From Peribolospora baueri (Eukaryota; Basidiomycota; Peribolosporomycetes; Peribolosporales; Peribolosporaceae), in NCBI GenBank assembly GCA_029717555.1, contig JAMDHS010000029.1, forward strand, positions 1-64,000: a DNA stretch of 64,000 nt, in the 5' to 3' direction. The notes below the pieces were generated by a model that did not search any database, was not told the origin of the DNA, and saw only the letters and a list, made by a program, of their open reading frames with translations. Shown piece after piece: positions 54,266-64,000 of the stretch. Each line of letters opens with the position of its first letter. The first letter of the stretch is position 1. The translations under genes were made by a program, and so were the position numbers.

Positions 54266-57200
54266 TCAATCGATCCTCTGCTTTCCGGCACTCATCTCTA
54301 TGGCGATCCTGCTCTGCCGACGATCGTGCCCAGCCTGCCAGCTCGAGCTACCACGGCTGTTATTGAGCTTAGACGCGTACGCGGGCGAGGCCACGCCCGT
54401 CTTCTTGTAGCCCAGTCGGCCGTGCTTGCCGGACATGTAACCCTGTGGCGATTTCATAGTAGAACAGATAAGCGGCAGAAGAGGGACGATAACAAACCCA
54501 TCGACAATTGGCCGTCTTTGTCCTTCTGCTCACAGGTCCTTCGTACTCGATCGTTTCGATCGGACGGTTGAGACTCGGCCAGGCGACATAGTCCACACCT
54601 CTCTGGAGAATGTAGAAGAGGCAACCAGTGGAAACGGCCAACCAAAAGAGGATGAACGAACGCATCGAATGACCTGTAATGGGAAATTTAAGTGAAGCGG
54701 GAGCGGTGTGAGCGCGGATCGCGATAAAAAGTGGTCAGTCAAGGACGAAATGCGGGTTGGGAAGAACGTACCTCCGGAATTGGGTAGGAGCATGCCGGCA
54801 AGGACCATCAAGAGGGAGAACATGAGGATGTAGGGCACCTACACGCGTAACCCAAGTAGGGGGTCATACATCCGTTAGCCAAAACACAGGGGCACTGACA
54901 ATGATACACCGTCGCTATGACTTACCGCTCTGACGAGGAGCTCTCGCTGGTCACCGAACGAAGCCCCACCTTCCTTGCGAGAATCCCAAGCTCCGGTGAA
55001 GAGGTCATAAGCATCTTGGCGTGGCCCGTCAAGGAAGTTGTTCTTGATGTACCGCATAGCGCTGTTAATGCCGTCGTTCAGTGCGCCTTCACGCGTTCGC
55101 TTGCCCGTGCGCGTGAAATCGGTCTTAAGCGCCCCGGTGCCAGAATACGCCTTGCTGATCACGTCTGCGTGGTCGGCCCAGACTGTAGAACGAGATGACG
55201 TCAAGAGTAAATTGGCAAGTGTCAAACCTACTCAATCGGGTATCGCTCGACGACGAAACGCGTCTGGCCACTGACCATTCCTAAACAGCGTCATGAACTC
55301 CGAATGCTCCTCGACGGACTCCTTCTCATGCAGGACGCCGACCTGTCGCAGCTGCTGGGTAAGAATCCACCGACCGATCGTGCTCTGGACGACGTTCGTC
55401 CGATCTGCAATTGACCACCGAGTTAAAGAAAGCGAATCAGCCGCAAGTTTAGAAATCGTGTGCTCAATTTGGGTTCTACGTCGCCAAAGAAACACACCGA
55501 GGCAATCCATGCAGTTTGTGCGCACGACCTGGCTCTGCATGTGACGGACTGGGTTCGATTGGGTCGAAACGTCGAGATGGAAAAATCTGGGAAAGCGCAC
55601 GACACGACGAAGGACAGAAAAGTTAACTAAGCGCATTGAGGCCTAGACGTTGAACCGATAAAGCGCCACGTACTCATCCCGCCTCCAGCCCTGCGCCTCC
55701 AGCCTCTCCGCGAGCAAGCTGACCCTTTCCCAACGCATGTTCTTACACTCGTGATGAAAATCGAAGTAGGTATAATGCATGTCCGGGTTGCCCAGCGCCT
55801 GGACGGCACGCTCGAACGCCTCCTTAACGGGCCGCTCGTAGCCTTTCTGGTTCACTAGGTTGACGATGTACACCGGACCGTAGAGGCCGATTTGTTGATC
55901 GAAGTGGCGCCTCACGGACTCGATCTGGCAGCGTTGGACAAGATGCAAAAGGTGAGGGTACGCAAGCTCGTAGGCTGTCAGTGAAAAGTTCCGTCCCGTG
56001 ACTTATACCCGCTGTCACCAAAGCCTCTCGCCTCACCGTGGTTGACTTTTCCATGATCTGAAGGTCGGGCTTGTACCTGAGATTATTGACCTCGGCCCAA
56101 TACACGGGGACGCTGCCCCTAGTCTGCACATAGCTCATCCTTACGCTCCCGTCTCCCCTGCCAACACCGACGCCGCCTTTCTCGGCCGCTTCAACCGCGC
56201 CAGGCCCGACGCCAGCTTCAGGAACAGGATCGAGAACGATAAACTGCTCCGTCTCATTGAAGTTACTCGTGTTGCCTTGCGCATCGACGCCTCGAGAGAA
56301 GTAGCGCGTGCCAGCGCGGTGGCGGGAGCGGCGGGCGATGAGGCCAAAAAGAAATGGGTTCGAGTTGATGACGGCGGATTTTATTTCTAGGAAGCCGAAG
56401 ACGACCGGGAGAATGAAGAAAGAGAGCTGTACGGGGGCGAAAGGGGCCGCGGAGCCGCACAGAGTCAGCATGCCAGTGTGATCCATAACTTATACCCCAT
56501 CTAATAAGCCTAGCGTGCGTGCGCAAGCCGGAGGGGCGGAAAATAAGAGACTCACGTCTGGACCATTCGGACTCTGCGTAATATCAATGAACCGAGTTTG
56601 GAGATGACGGTTCCAGAAGAAACGGTCGTCCGCCTGCAGGCAAAGGAGCACGCGAATACAAAAGAATTTCAGCACCGTCGGGGAACACATACGCGGGCAT
56701 CTACGCTCGGTTGCAGGCTTGCAACGAGCGAACGAGAACTACAGCTCACCCTCTTCCAAAGAGGTTCCTGACCCCTGCCCTGCTCTTCTAACTTCCTCTG
56801 TCGCTGCATCGTGTTGGTGAGATCCCACTTGTAGCTAAAATAGAACGGCCCAGAGTAGAGATGATTCTTGACAAGACGAAGGAGCGTCTTCTCAACGGGG
56901 TGCTGGAGCAAAGAAGGCGTGGCGTTGCGGTCGATGGGCAGGACGCGGAAGTCGGTGGCGAGGAAGACGTCTTGGCCGAGGATGCGCGCAACTCGACGTG
57001 CGTCGGTGATGACGACAAGGAAGTCGGCTAGAAGGGAGTTAAGATTACAAACGGAGAGGTGCGATCGGCGCCGGGAAGCCAATCCAGGATGACAAGAGAG
57101 GATGAAGGCGCTCACTCGTGTGCAAAGGAATGATGCCCATCACACCATGTACGGTCATGACCTTCTCGGTCCCCGCGAGCGATGAAGATGCTAAGCCAGC

Positions 57201-57545
57201 CGAGAGAACAGGGAATAGACCACCTGTGTAAGCCCATGTTCCGGTCCCAAGAAGGGCTTGCTTACAAGCAAGCGACGAAGTCACGCAGGAGGGGACGCGA
57301 GCGTACCATCGAGCCTGATCTCGTTTTTGGTGCGATCGATGACCAGCACCTGACCTTTCTCGCTGCCGGCAGCCGAAAGAGGCTCGAGGGTGTACGCGTC
57401 TGGCGCAACGTACCTGAAGACGAGGAGACGGGTGTTGGAGGAGAACCCATGAAGAGTGAGCCAGAGGGGACGAGCGTGCATCGGAAACCGACGACGCCGA
57501 GATGAGGTGGACTGCTCACATCCGAAAACCGTCATGGAGCGACAT
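54266..57545 (-). CDS. SAC1: Sac1 phosphoinositide phosphatase
   Basis: ER/Golgi membrane enzyme that dephosphorylates PtdIns4P. The start [19 protein letters not shown] is split by an intron. The SAC domain runs through [84 protein letters not shown] and [16 protein letters not shown]. The catalytic CX5R(T) motif reads NCMDCL-DRTNVVQ; a phase-1 intron (about 55406-55501) falls inside it between Leu and Asp. Then come [20 protein letters not shown] and [20 protein letters not shown]. Two C-terminal membrane helices follow, [18 protein letters not shown] and [18 protein letters not shown], as in yeast Sac1. The tail is basic, with [16 protein letters not shown]. About twelve exons. There is no obvious KXKXX ending (ends GKQRID). 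Confidence 0.94.
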
Positions 57546-57956
57546 GATGGCTTGGTAGAGCTGGGCGGCGAGTCTCGACGTTCTTCAGACTCGAATGTCG
57601 AGTTGTGACGCTATGGTCGGATAGAGAAGGAGCGACGACTGTATTGCCGAAGCGAAGGCCACTCGGTGCGTTCGCGGCGCGGGGTTGGGTTGCACGTGCG
57701 TCGGGCGTTTCGCAGCACGTGGAAAATCCTTCTCAGGTGGCCAGGCTGTGTGAGCCGCTGACGCTCGGTATCTGGAGAACCACTGACAGCCATTTAGAGA
57801 TCTCGACAACAAGATGCCTTGGTCCGAGAATTTAACAAGGCAATGCGTCGGAACGCGCTGATCGCGAGGACGGAGGATAGAGTACACCGTGCAAAAACGT
57901 ATAGAAACGACGAAGCGAAAGAGACGGATGAATAGACGGCAAGTAACAAGCGCCGC
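57546..57956. other. intergenic region RPB12 3' end / SAC1 promoter
   Basis: 411 bp with two same-strand genes either side. No feature recognised. Confidence 0.4.
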
Positions 57957-58695
57957 CTATCGAGCCTCGAAGGCAACCTAGATGCGAGGGGGAGGAGAGG
58001 CGGGCAAGGGCAAGGGCAAGAACGGTGAGAAGGGTTCATGACACTGTGCTCGCGTCTGGGTTCGAAAAAGATAACAACCGGCACTCACCACTGCAAAGGC
58101 GACGAATAAAACGGGGCAGTGAGCAGGAAACAGGAAAGAGGAAACAGACAGCAAAGGTTACGGTCAGCCACACATTTGAATAAGCACACTGCGTCCATCT
58201 CGTTTGACGCGAACTTCGAGCTTCAGACGTTGTCCCATCTCCAAAGCCGGACAGGCGGACGAAAAGATGACAACACTCACTCCTGTTCGTCCTCTTTTTG
58301 TACATCACACGATGTCCACACTCCTTGCACCGGATCGGCTCGCGCGGTTTAATGTCGTTTGTCGCTCCGCAATCTAGAGGAAAGCAATTATTACCGGAGG
58401 AATGGTCGGGAATAGGTAGTCAGGTGGAAGGAGGAGTGGTCGCGGGTGGGGGTCAGTCCATGGATCAAGCGCGCAAGTGACGCCTCCAGACGTCTCCGAT
58501 GTCGTTCACATGACAGCAAGATATATAGGCGGACGGTGTACCCAAAGTGCACATGTCCAAGCGCCTCTCTTCTCCCGTTATGCACCAATTCATCCACTCA
58601 CCAGCACAAAGGTACTCCATCGGCCGAGGCCTGTTCTGCCCGAACCCGCCGCCGCCGCTCGTCGCACCCGCGCCCGCTGACTGAGGGTAGCTCAT
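57957..58695 (-). CDS. RPB12: RNA polymerase I/II/III shared subunit RPB12 (ABC10-alpha)
   Basis: Small zinc-binding subunit common to the three nuclear RNA polymerases. The start [14 protein letters not shown] is followed by a Gly-rich linker and [37 protein letters not shown], the CxxC...CxxC zinc ribbon, and the family terminus VAFEAR. Coding exons by my splice model: 58602-58695, 58281-58373, 58089-58090 and 57957-57977. The third would be a 2-nt exon (TG) flanked by CTTTGCAG and GTGAGTGCC. It is needed to finish the Met codon and to reach the conserved VxFEAR end in frame. Total 69 residues, the normal length. If the microexon is wrong, the only alternative is a read-through with an unrelated tail. 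Confidence 0.9.
58089..58090 (-). other. RPB12: predicted 2-nt microexon of RPB12
   Basis: Two bases, TG, lie between an intact acceptor (CTTTGCAG) and an intact donor (GTGAGT). The upstream exon ends in phase 1 (AGG A) and the downstream exon starts GTTGCC. Only A+TG restores Met and the FEAR ending. This is a splice prediction without transcript evidence. Confidence 0.6.
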
Positions 58696-58944
58696 TTTCC
58701 TCTCGTATGGCAGCAAGCGAATGGGGAAATTGCAAGGCCAGGAGAGGGGGCAGTGTGGATGGTGGCGAAACGAAAGTAGAATTGATCAAATCAGCGGAAG
58801 ATGCGATCGCAAAGTCGACTCGCGATGCCGCAGCACTTTCGTAGATGTCGCACACACCACACAAAACACAAAACGACGTCGACGGCGACTCGTGACGGCA
58901 GCGACGACAGCCAAGTCCTTCTCGCTTGCGTACCGCTACCGGGC
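58696..58944. promoter_or_regulatory. short divergent promoter, RPB12 / basic nuclear-type protein
   Basis: 249 bp between start codons on opposite strands. No motif is recognised with confidence. Confidence 0.5.
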
Positions 58945-60112
58945 ATGGCGGGAAACAAGCGCCCGCGGTCTGAGGAAGAGGAAGGTCCTGCGGACTTGGA
59001 GTGAGTTTTGGAGAGCTGGCTTTTCCTTATGCGCTCCGCGTCGTCGGCTTTCTTTGCTCACCGTATCTTCACAATGTTCCATATCTCTCACGTTGGCCGC
59101 ACCTCTGCCACTATCCGTGCGATTACATCGACCGCAGAGCCCTCCAACAAGAGTTGGACTCGGAACATGCTACGTTGAGGGACCAAGTGTTTGGATGGCT
59201 GCCGCCGCATGTGCGCAAGGAGCTGGAGAGCAGACCCGCTCTCTCGCCCAATGAGTTGAAGCCTCAAAGGGGTAGACCGCCACGGTGAGTCGCTCGAGAA
59301 AAAAAGAGATTCGGGGGAGAGAACCTGAGCTACGGGTTGTCTTTCGAGGTCATGCCTTTCAATCTCACCATTTTCATCCCGCTCGTCTCTTCATTCGTAG
59401 GCTGGGACTAGGAGCGAAGCCGATCTCCAGTACGACGGCGCAAGTTCCGGACCACAGATTGAAGCAAAAACTCTTAGGGTCTACTCGCAGGCGCGAAGCT
59501 GACGGGCCGTTAGGAGGAGATTTAGGCCGTCCGGGCTCGACGTTTGCGGATCGGTCGAGTGAAGATGAGGAGGACAGCAAGGCGATGGTTCTTGAGCGCC
59601 CAAAGAAGGAGAAACACAAGAAAGCTAGGCTGAATGAAGCGGGCACATATGTTAACGGAAAAGGAAAGGATGTGCGGTCCAACGGCGTGGCGACTTTTGG
59701 AAGTGCTACAACGTCTTCACAAGCTTCAATTGCAGGCGCAAACGGCACGCCGAACGACCCGCAACCACATACGCGAGCAGACGACGCCACATCTTCAGAT
59801 TCGGAATCGGACGCCGAACGGAGGGAGAGAACGAGGGCGAACACGAATGGACCTCAGCGCTCGACGACCGTGCTCGACTCGTACTTGGGGCGGAAGAAAA
59901 AGAAGCAGCTGATGGAAGCGAGGATCAATCCTGCTCTTCTGGCGGCGAGTGGTGAGGGAGAAGGAACGGTAGGAACAACGGGTGGCACGGCTTCACATGA
60001 GGCAAAGCAGGATGACCAAGCTCCGTCAATATCGGAGGAGAAGAAGAAGAGGAAGAAGAAAAAGAAGAAAAAGAGGAGGGAGAATGGGTTGGATGTGGTA
60101 AAAGGGGTTTGA
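58945..60112 (+). CDS. basic low-complexity protein, probably nuclear (DUF3245-like)
   Basis: Protein of about 313 residues in three exons. It starts MAGNKRPRSEEEEGPADLE. A short ordered region follows, LQQELDSEHATLRDQVFGWL and VRKELESRPALSP, then RPPRLGLGAKP split by an intron. The RLGLGAKP-KQKLLGSTRRR element resembles the short conserved motif of the DUF3245 family of fungal nuclear proteins; I am not sure of this. The remainder is disordered, Ser/Glu/Lys-rich, with SYLGRKKKKQLMEARINP near the end. It finishes in a polybasic run EEKKKRKKKKKKKRREN, a strong nuclear or nucleolar localisation type signal. A role in ribosome assembly is only a guess from composition. Convergent with glutathione synthetase, 94 bp apart. 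Confidence 0.7.
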
Positions 60113-60206
60113 CGGACTGCCCCTCATTGGCATCGATGGATCGAAGGAAGCTCGTACTCTGCTCTTGCATCTATAAACTGAGGCATATTATGACGGGGAA
60201 CATATT

Positions 60207-62363
60207 TCACACAAGCACTGGAGAATCAATGACGGAAAAGCCAGCAGCCACTCCACCTTCGTCAACTTCCCTTCCCTTCGTCCGAAGCAAATGTCCCACC
60301 GTATCGTTGACCCTCATGTCCACACGCTTGTCCCTTCGCTGCTGAGCGCCTTCAGGTGAGCGGAACAAGGCGACCCCAAAGATGCCCAGCTCGCTCACCA
60401 CGTCCGCCTTCCTCGGTTGAGGCTGGCCAGCCCTGAGCAAGTAGTTGTGCAAATCCTCAGGCGGACGAATGAGCTCCATGAGGATGTAGGCCTCCATCTC
60501 CTTGGGCACTGGCTCCGTCTTCCCCTGCTTTCGTCTCTCCTCCGCCTTGGCCCGATCTCGTTCCTCCATCCTCTCCAGCGCGGGCAAAATGGCGTCCCTG
60601 TAGATGTTGTGGCCACCACCCTCGCGCTGTGGCTTGAGCACGAACCTGGTGGGATCCTCCTTTACAAGTCGCAGAGCTTCCTGACCGAGCGGGGAGTCGT
60701 CGAGCGGATAGAGGGCCGCAAAACTAGATCGCAAGAGATCTACGTCCGCCTTTGTGAACCTTTTCACTGTAGGTGTTACGGCGGAGTGGGAGGGATCGGG
60801 CGCAGAGGAGAGAGAGGATTCTCCCTCTAGGAGGAAACTCTCCAATACGCCAGGCTCGCTCAGCACCTGCTGCACCTTCTTCGCTCCCGCCAGCTGGAGC
60901 GCGATCGTCGGGCACTTGATTGCCTTGGAGCGCTCGAGGAGCAGACGGGTCTCCCAGTCTTGAGAGCAAGTGTAATCATCTGGACCGTAGCCAGCGCGGA
61001 AATAGACAACGGAGATCTCGTCGGCTGTCCGTTCCGCACCCGAGCCGGTAACAGATGGACCCGCGCTGGAGATGGTGGAACGAACGAGGAGGGCGCGCGT
61101 GGATGGGTCAAGATAGGCACGAGAGGCGAGCTCGGAGAAGCTCAATCGGAGAAGGTGAATGCCGTGCCTTAGCCGTCCAAAGCACGGAAAGTGAAGAGGA
61201 CGTTGAGCGAGCGTAGACAAATCGGGCACATAACTTGCACGCAGCGGTGCGGAGATGGGGAGCCCAGGAACGCGACCAAGGAGATACGGATGACGAAAGG
61301 TCAGTCACCCACCTGTCCAGCAGCTCGTATTCGATCCAACGCTGATCAAACGCGTTCCTTTCGCCCGGCTGGACGACCATGACCACCCTTGCACTCTGCT
61401 TGCCGTAGGCCCTATGAGCCTCTGCAATACCGCCGGCCAATCCCTCGGGAGCTCCGTTGGGAGGCAGAGAAGAGTGCGAGAGAAGGGCAGAAGACCCGAA
61501 GAAATTGGTAGAACGTAGCGCGAAACTATGTGCGATGATCAATTTGAAGTGGGTGGACCGTCATGTGCACGAGCAGGATGGGTAGAGGCAGAAATGGGTT
61601 GTGTGAGATCACACCGACAATGTCTGGAATACGTCTGAGAGTGACGCACTTATGCATCTGCGTGACTCGAGCGCTAAGCGCACCAAAAGAGCTCGAGATG
61701 GTGTTGAACTCCACCTGCTTCAGCGTCAGCGTCTCCGTGTTGAATTCCGCGGCGGCATCCTCCGCGGACACTGCAGGGGCTCCTGTTGTGGATGTCGAGT
61801 GGAGGAGATAGTCTGAACGGAAGAGTCCTAGGTGGAGAGGCTGAAGAAGGGAAAGAGCGAGAAAGCGACAAGAGAATACGCGGGAAGGACGGGAACCATG
61901 AAGCAGATATGAGACGTCGGGAAGGAGGTGAACGAGCGCAACAGGACTGCGCATCTGAGCGCCAACTTTCCCTTACCTGCGCAACGCCTTCCTTTGTGAC
62001 GGCTTTATAAATCTCCCAGAGCTTTCCCTGAAAATCGTCCACTTTGCTGACACTACCCCCAATTACGCTCTCCAGAAACTCCTCATCGGAGGCCACGCGT
62101 GCGTAGAGTTCGTTGTATAGCGGTTGGAGCTTGTTGGCAAGCTGGAAGAGATAGAAGGGGTAGGGCGTTGGAAAGAGGGCGAACGGCGCGTGGATGACGC
62201 TGCCGGGGTCGGGAGGAGAGGAAGCGGAAGCGGGAAGCGGACGATAGACGAGCCCGTGCGAGAGCGCCCAGTCAGTTTCGTTTTGAGCGAGTGAAGCGAG
62301 CTGCGCGGACGTCAGGGTGGGAGGCCATGGCGGGAGCTCGCGAGTAGAGATTTGAGAGGACAT
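60207..62363 (-). CDS. GSH2: glutathione synthetase
   Basis: ATP-grasp enzyme joining gamma-glutamylcysteine and glycine, the last step of glutathione synthesis, in the cytosol. It begins MSSQISTRELPPWPPTLT, with ETDWALSHGLVYRPLP and APFALFPTPYPFYLFQLANK, the typical eukaryotic N-terminus. Later come VVMVVQPGERNAFDQRWIEY, ISVVYFRAGYGPDDY, RSKAIKCPTIALQLAGAKKV, the glycine-rich loop KPQREGGGHNIY with AILPAL, and YILMELIRPP. The chain ends GGVAAGFSVIDSPVLV, as in other eukaryotic Gsh2. The ATP-binding residues appear intact. About five exons, with the C-terminal half in one exon (60207 to about 61220). It shares a divergent promoter with a cysteine-synthase-like gene. Confidence 0.95.
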
Positions 62364-62789
62364 TGTGAAACTGGTTGGGAGGGAAACGAGGTAGTGTAAG
62401 AAAGGACGGCGCCGTCGTTGCTGGTGGTGAGCACACGACGCCCAGGGCAGCTCCCTCTCTCACTTTCAGCGTGGCGAGGTCGGAGACACAGGAAGGTTTA
62501 CCTTGTCGCACCGCTCTTGGCCTGCCTGTCTGCTCTTCGTGCAAATAGCGTCGTTGTCGTTGTCGTTGTCGTTGTCGTCCGGCGTCGTCGGCTGGCCGTC
62601 GTGCTCGCCATTCTCCGTTCCACCATCGTCCTCCCCCTCTCGATCATTTTCTTCCGCAAGTCCGAGTTATCTCCGTGATATATAAATGTGATCTTCGTTC
62701 CGTCCGTCCGGTTCTTCCCTTCTTCATCCACCCTTCCTCGCCTCCTCATCACCGACACCAAGCCGGTGCTGAGATTTTTCTCGCTCACC
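62364..62789. promoter_or_regulatory. divergent promoter, glutathione synthetase / cysteine-synthase-like
   Basis: 426 bp between start codons. A (GTCGTT)n microsatellite lies at about 62550-62578. It is likely to control both thiol-metabolism genes, although I cannot point to a clear bZIP or Met4-type site. Confidence 0.6.
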
Positions 62790-64000
62790 ATGGCGTCCGC
62801 GTTCCGTGCTTTCACCACCTCTGCCCTCCGCAAAGCGCAGTTGGGCTCCGTCGCCGCCGCTCATGCCAAGCCCGTGAACGGTTTCGTCGGCGCCGTGGGC
62901 AACACTCCTTTGGTGAGTTGAAGCTTTCTTCATTCTATCCATGTTGCACGGAAACACGATGCTCAATTCGGCGACTGTAACCGCCACTACGCTTTCAGGT
63001 TCGTCTCAAGAAGCTCTCTGAGGAAACCGGCAGCCAAATTCTCGCCAAGGCAGAATGGATGAACCCGGGTGGGAGCGTCAAGGACCGGGCCGCGCTGTAC
63101 ATCGTTAAGGACGCCGAGGAAAAAGGTGAGCTCACGTTGCTTTGCCGTATAATTATGGGTTGGACATTCCGTCGCCAACTTCCGCTGATTGTTCGGTTTG
63201 TCTCTCTGCTCCGACGCCTCTCCTTCTGTGCCCCGTCTCACCGCCCGGCCACGCCACTCCTCACAGGCCTCATCATGCCCGGCGGCACGGTGGTCGAAGG
63301 CACGGCTGGCAATACGGGTATCGGCCTCGCGCATGTTTGTCGCTCAAAGGGTTACAAGTGCGTCATTTACATGCCCAACACGCAGTCTCAGGAAAAGATC
63401 GATTTGCTCCGCATGCTAGGCGCCGAGGTGTACCCAGTTCCTGGTGAGTGAGCCAAGCGCGGGATGAGCCAGCGAGAAATTCCCGTGTGAATTTGTGTTC
63501 TCACTCGCGCACCCAACGCCTTCTGTCCTTCCCGTCCCTCCCCTTCTCTCGTCACCCTGATTCGCAGCCGTGGCGTTCGACAACCCCCAGAACTACAACC
63601 ATCAAGCTCGACGACACGCTGAGTCCCTTCCGAACGCCGTGTGGACGAACCAGTTTGACAACACCGCCAACCGACGCGCGCACATCGAGACGACCGGTCC
63701 CGAAATTTGGGAGCAGACAGGTGGCAAGGTCGACGGTTTCATTTGCGCGACGGGAACGGGAGGTAGTTTGGCGGGAACTTCGAGGTTTTTGAAGGAGAAG
63801 AGCGATGGCAGGGTGCAGGCTTGGCTTGCCGACCCGCCGGGGAGCGTTCTGCATAGCTACCTGCAGAGCGGAGGCAAGTTGATGGAGAGGAGTGGAGGCA
63901 GCATCACGGAAGGTGAGTTGTCATTGAGGCCGCGAAGGTCCGGCTTGCCTCGTCGTTCTCCCAGTATTGACCCGTCCGTTCTTGGCTCACCTAGGCATCG
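62790..64000 (+). CDS. mitochondrial cysteine-synthase-like PLP enzyme, partial
   Basis: PLP-dependent beta-replacement enzyme of the cysteine synthase/cystathionine beta-synthase fold, close to fungal mitochondrial Mcy1 / cysteine synthase 2. An amphipathic presequence ([17 protein letters not shown]) precedes [18 protein letters not shown]. The PLP lysine lies in [20 protein letters not shown] (near 63080). Next come [20 protein letters not shown] (substrate loop), [20 protein letters not shown] and [20 protein letters not shown] (phosphate-binding loop). [16 protein letters not shown] and [10 protein letters not shown] near 63830-63915 are typical of this eukaryotic subgroup, not of O-acetylserine sulfhydrylases of bacteria. 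Five exons are visible; the gene runs out of the window, so the 3' part is missing here. Confidence 0.93.

Overview
The window is nuclear DNA from a GC-rich, intron-rich fungus, most likely a basidiomycete yeast. My guess is Pucciniomycotina (red-yeast-like), but composition alone cannot settle this. Nearly every gene is cut by introns of roughly 60-190 nt, most with GTGAGT-type donors and pyrimidine-rich acceptors. Genes are tightly packed on both strands. I found no operon-like logic, no intact mobile element, no CRISPR array and no tRNA.

Layout: 0.2-2.0 kb (-) NADP-dependent MDR oxidoreductase. 2.9-8.6 (+) RNA polymerase III largest subunit (RPC1). 9.0-11.2 (+) RAD18-type E3 ligase. 11.6-12.7 (+) tandem DUF427 protein. 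13.1-16.0 (+) membrane PDI-like protein. 16.5-17.8 (+) Coa1-like mitochondrial protein. 18.6-23.2 (-) giant PPR protein. 24.0-24.8 (+) DUF1772 membrane protein. 25.2-26.5 (+) eIF6/TIF6. 27.8-28.4 (+) small membrane protein with a long Glu/Lys helix. 28.4-30.2 repeat-rich spacer holding an AT-rich island that resembles inserted mitochondrial DNA. 30.2-34.9 (+) secreted GH35 beta-galactosidase. 35.4-37.4 (-) mitochondrial citrate carrier. 37.4-39.6 long spacer with a minisatellite. 39.6-41.7 (-) actin. 42.8-45.1 (+) ABHD4/5-Cld1-type lipid hydrolase. 45.4-48.0 (-) mitochondrial prolyl-tRNA synthetase. 48.1-51.0 (+) Icp55-type aminopeptidase P. 51.2-53.9 (-) UCS myosin chaperone. 54.3-57.5 (-) Sac1 phosphoinositide phosphatase. 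58.0-58.7 (-) RNA polymerase subunit RPB12. 58.9-60.1 (+) basic, possibly nucleolar protein. 60.2-62.4 (-) glutathione synthetase. 62.8-64.0 (+) mitochondrial cysteine-synthase-like protein, cut by the window edge.

Most content is conserved housekeeping. Several neighbours share divergent promoters and related jobs: prolyl-tRNA synthetase with Icp55 (both mitochondrial, 64 bp apart) and glutathione synthetase with the cysteine-synthase-like gene (thiol metabolism, 426 bp apart). The most unusual signals are a predicted 2-nt microexon in RPB12, the likely mitochondrial DNA insertion, the Glu/Lys helix protein, and a 48-base C homopolymer in a beta-galactosidase intron. I see no wholly new multi-gene system.
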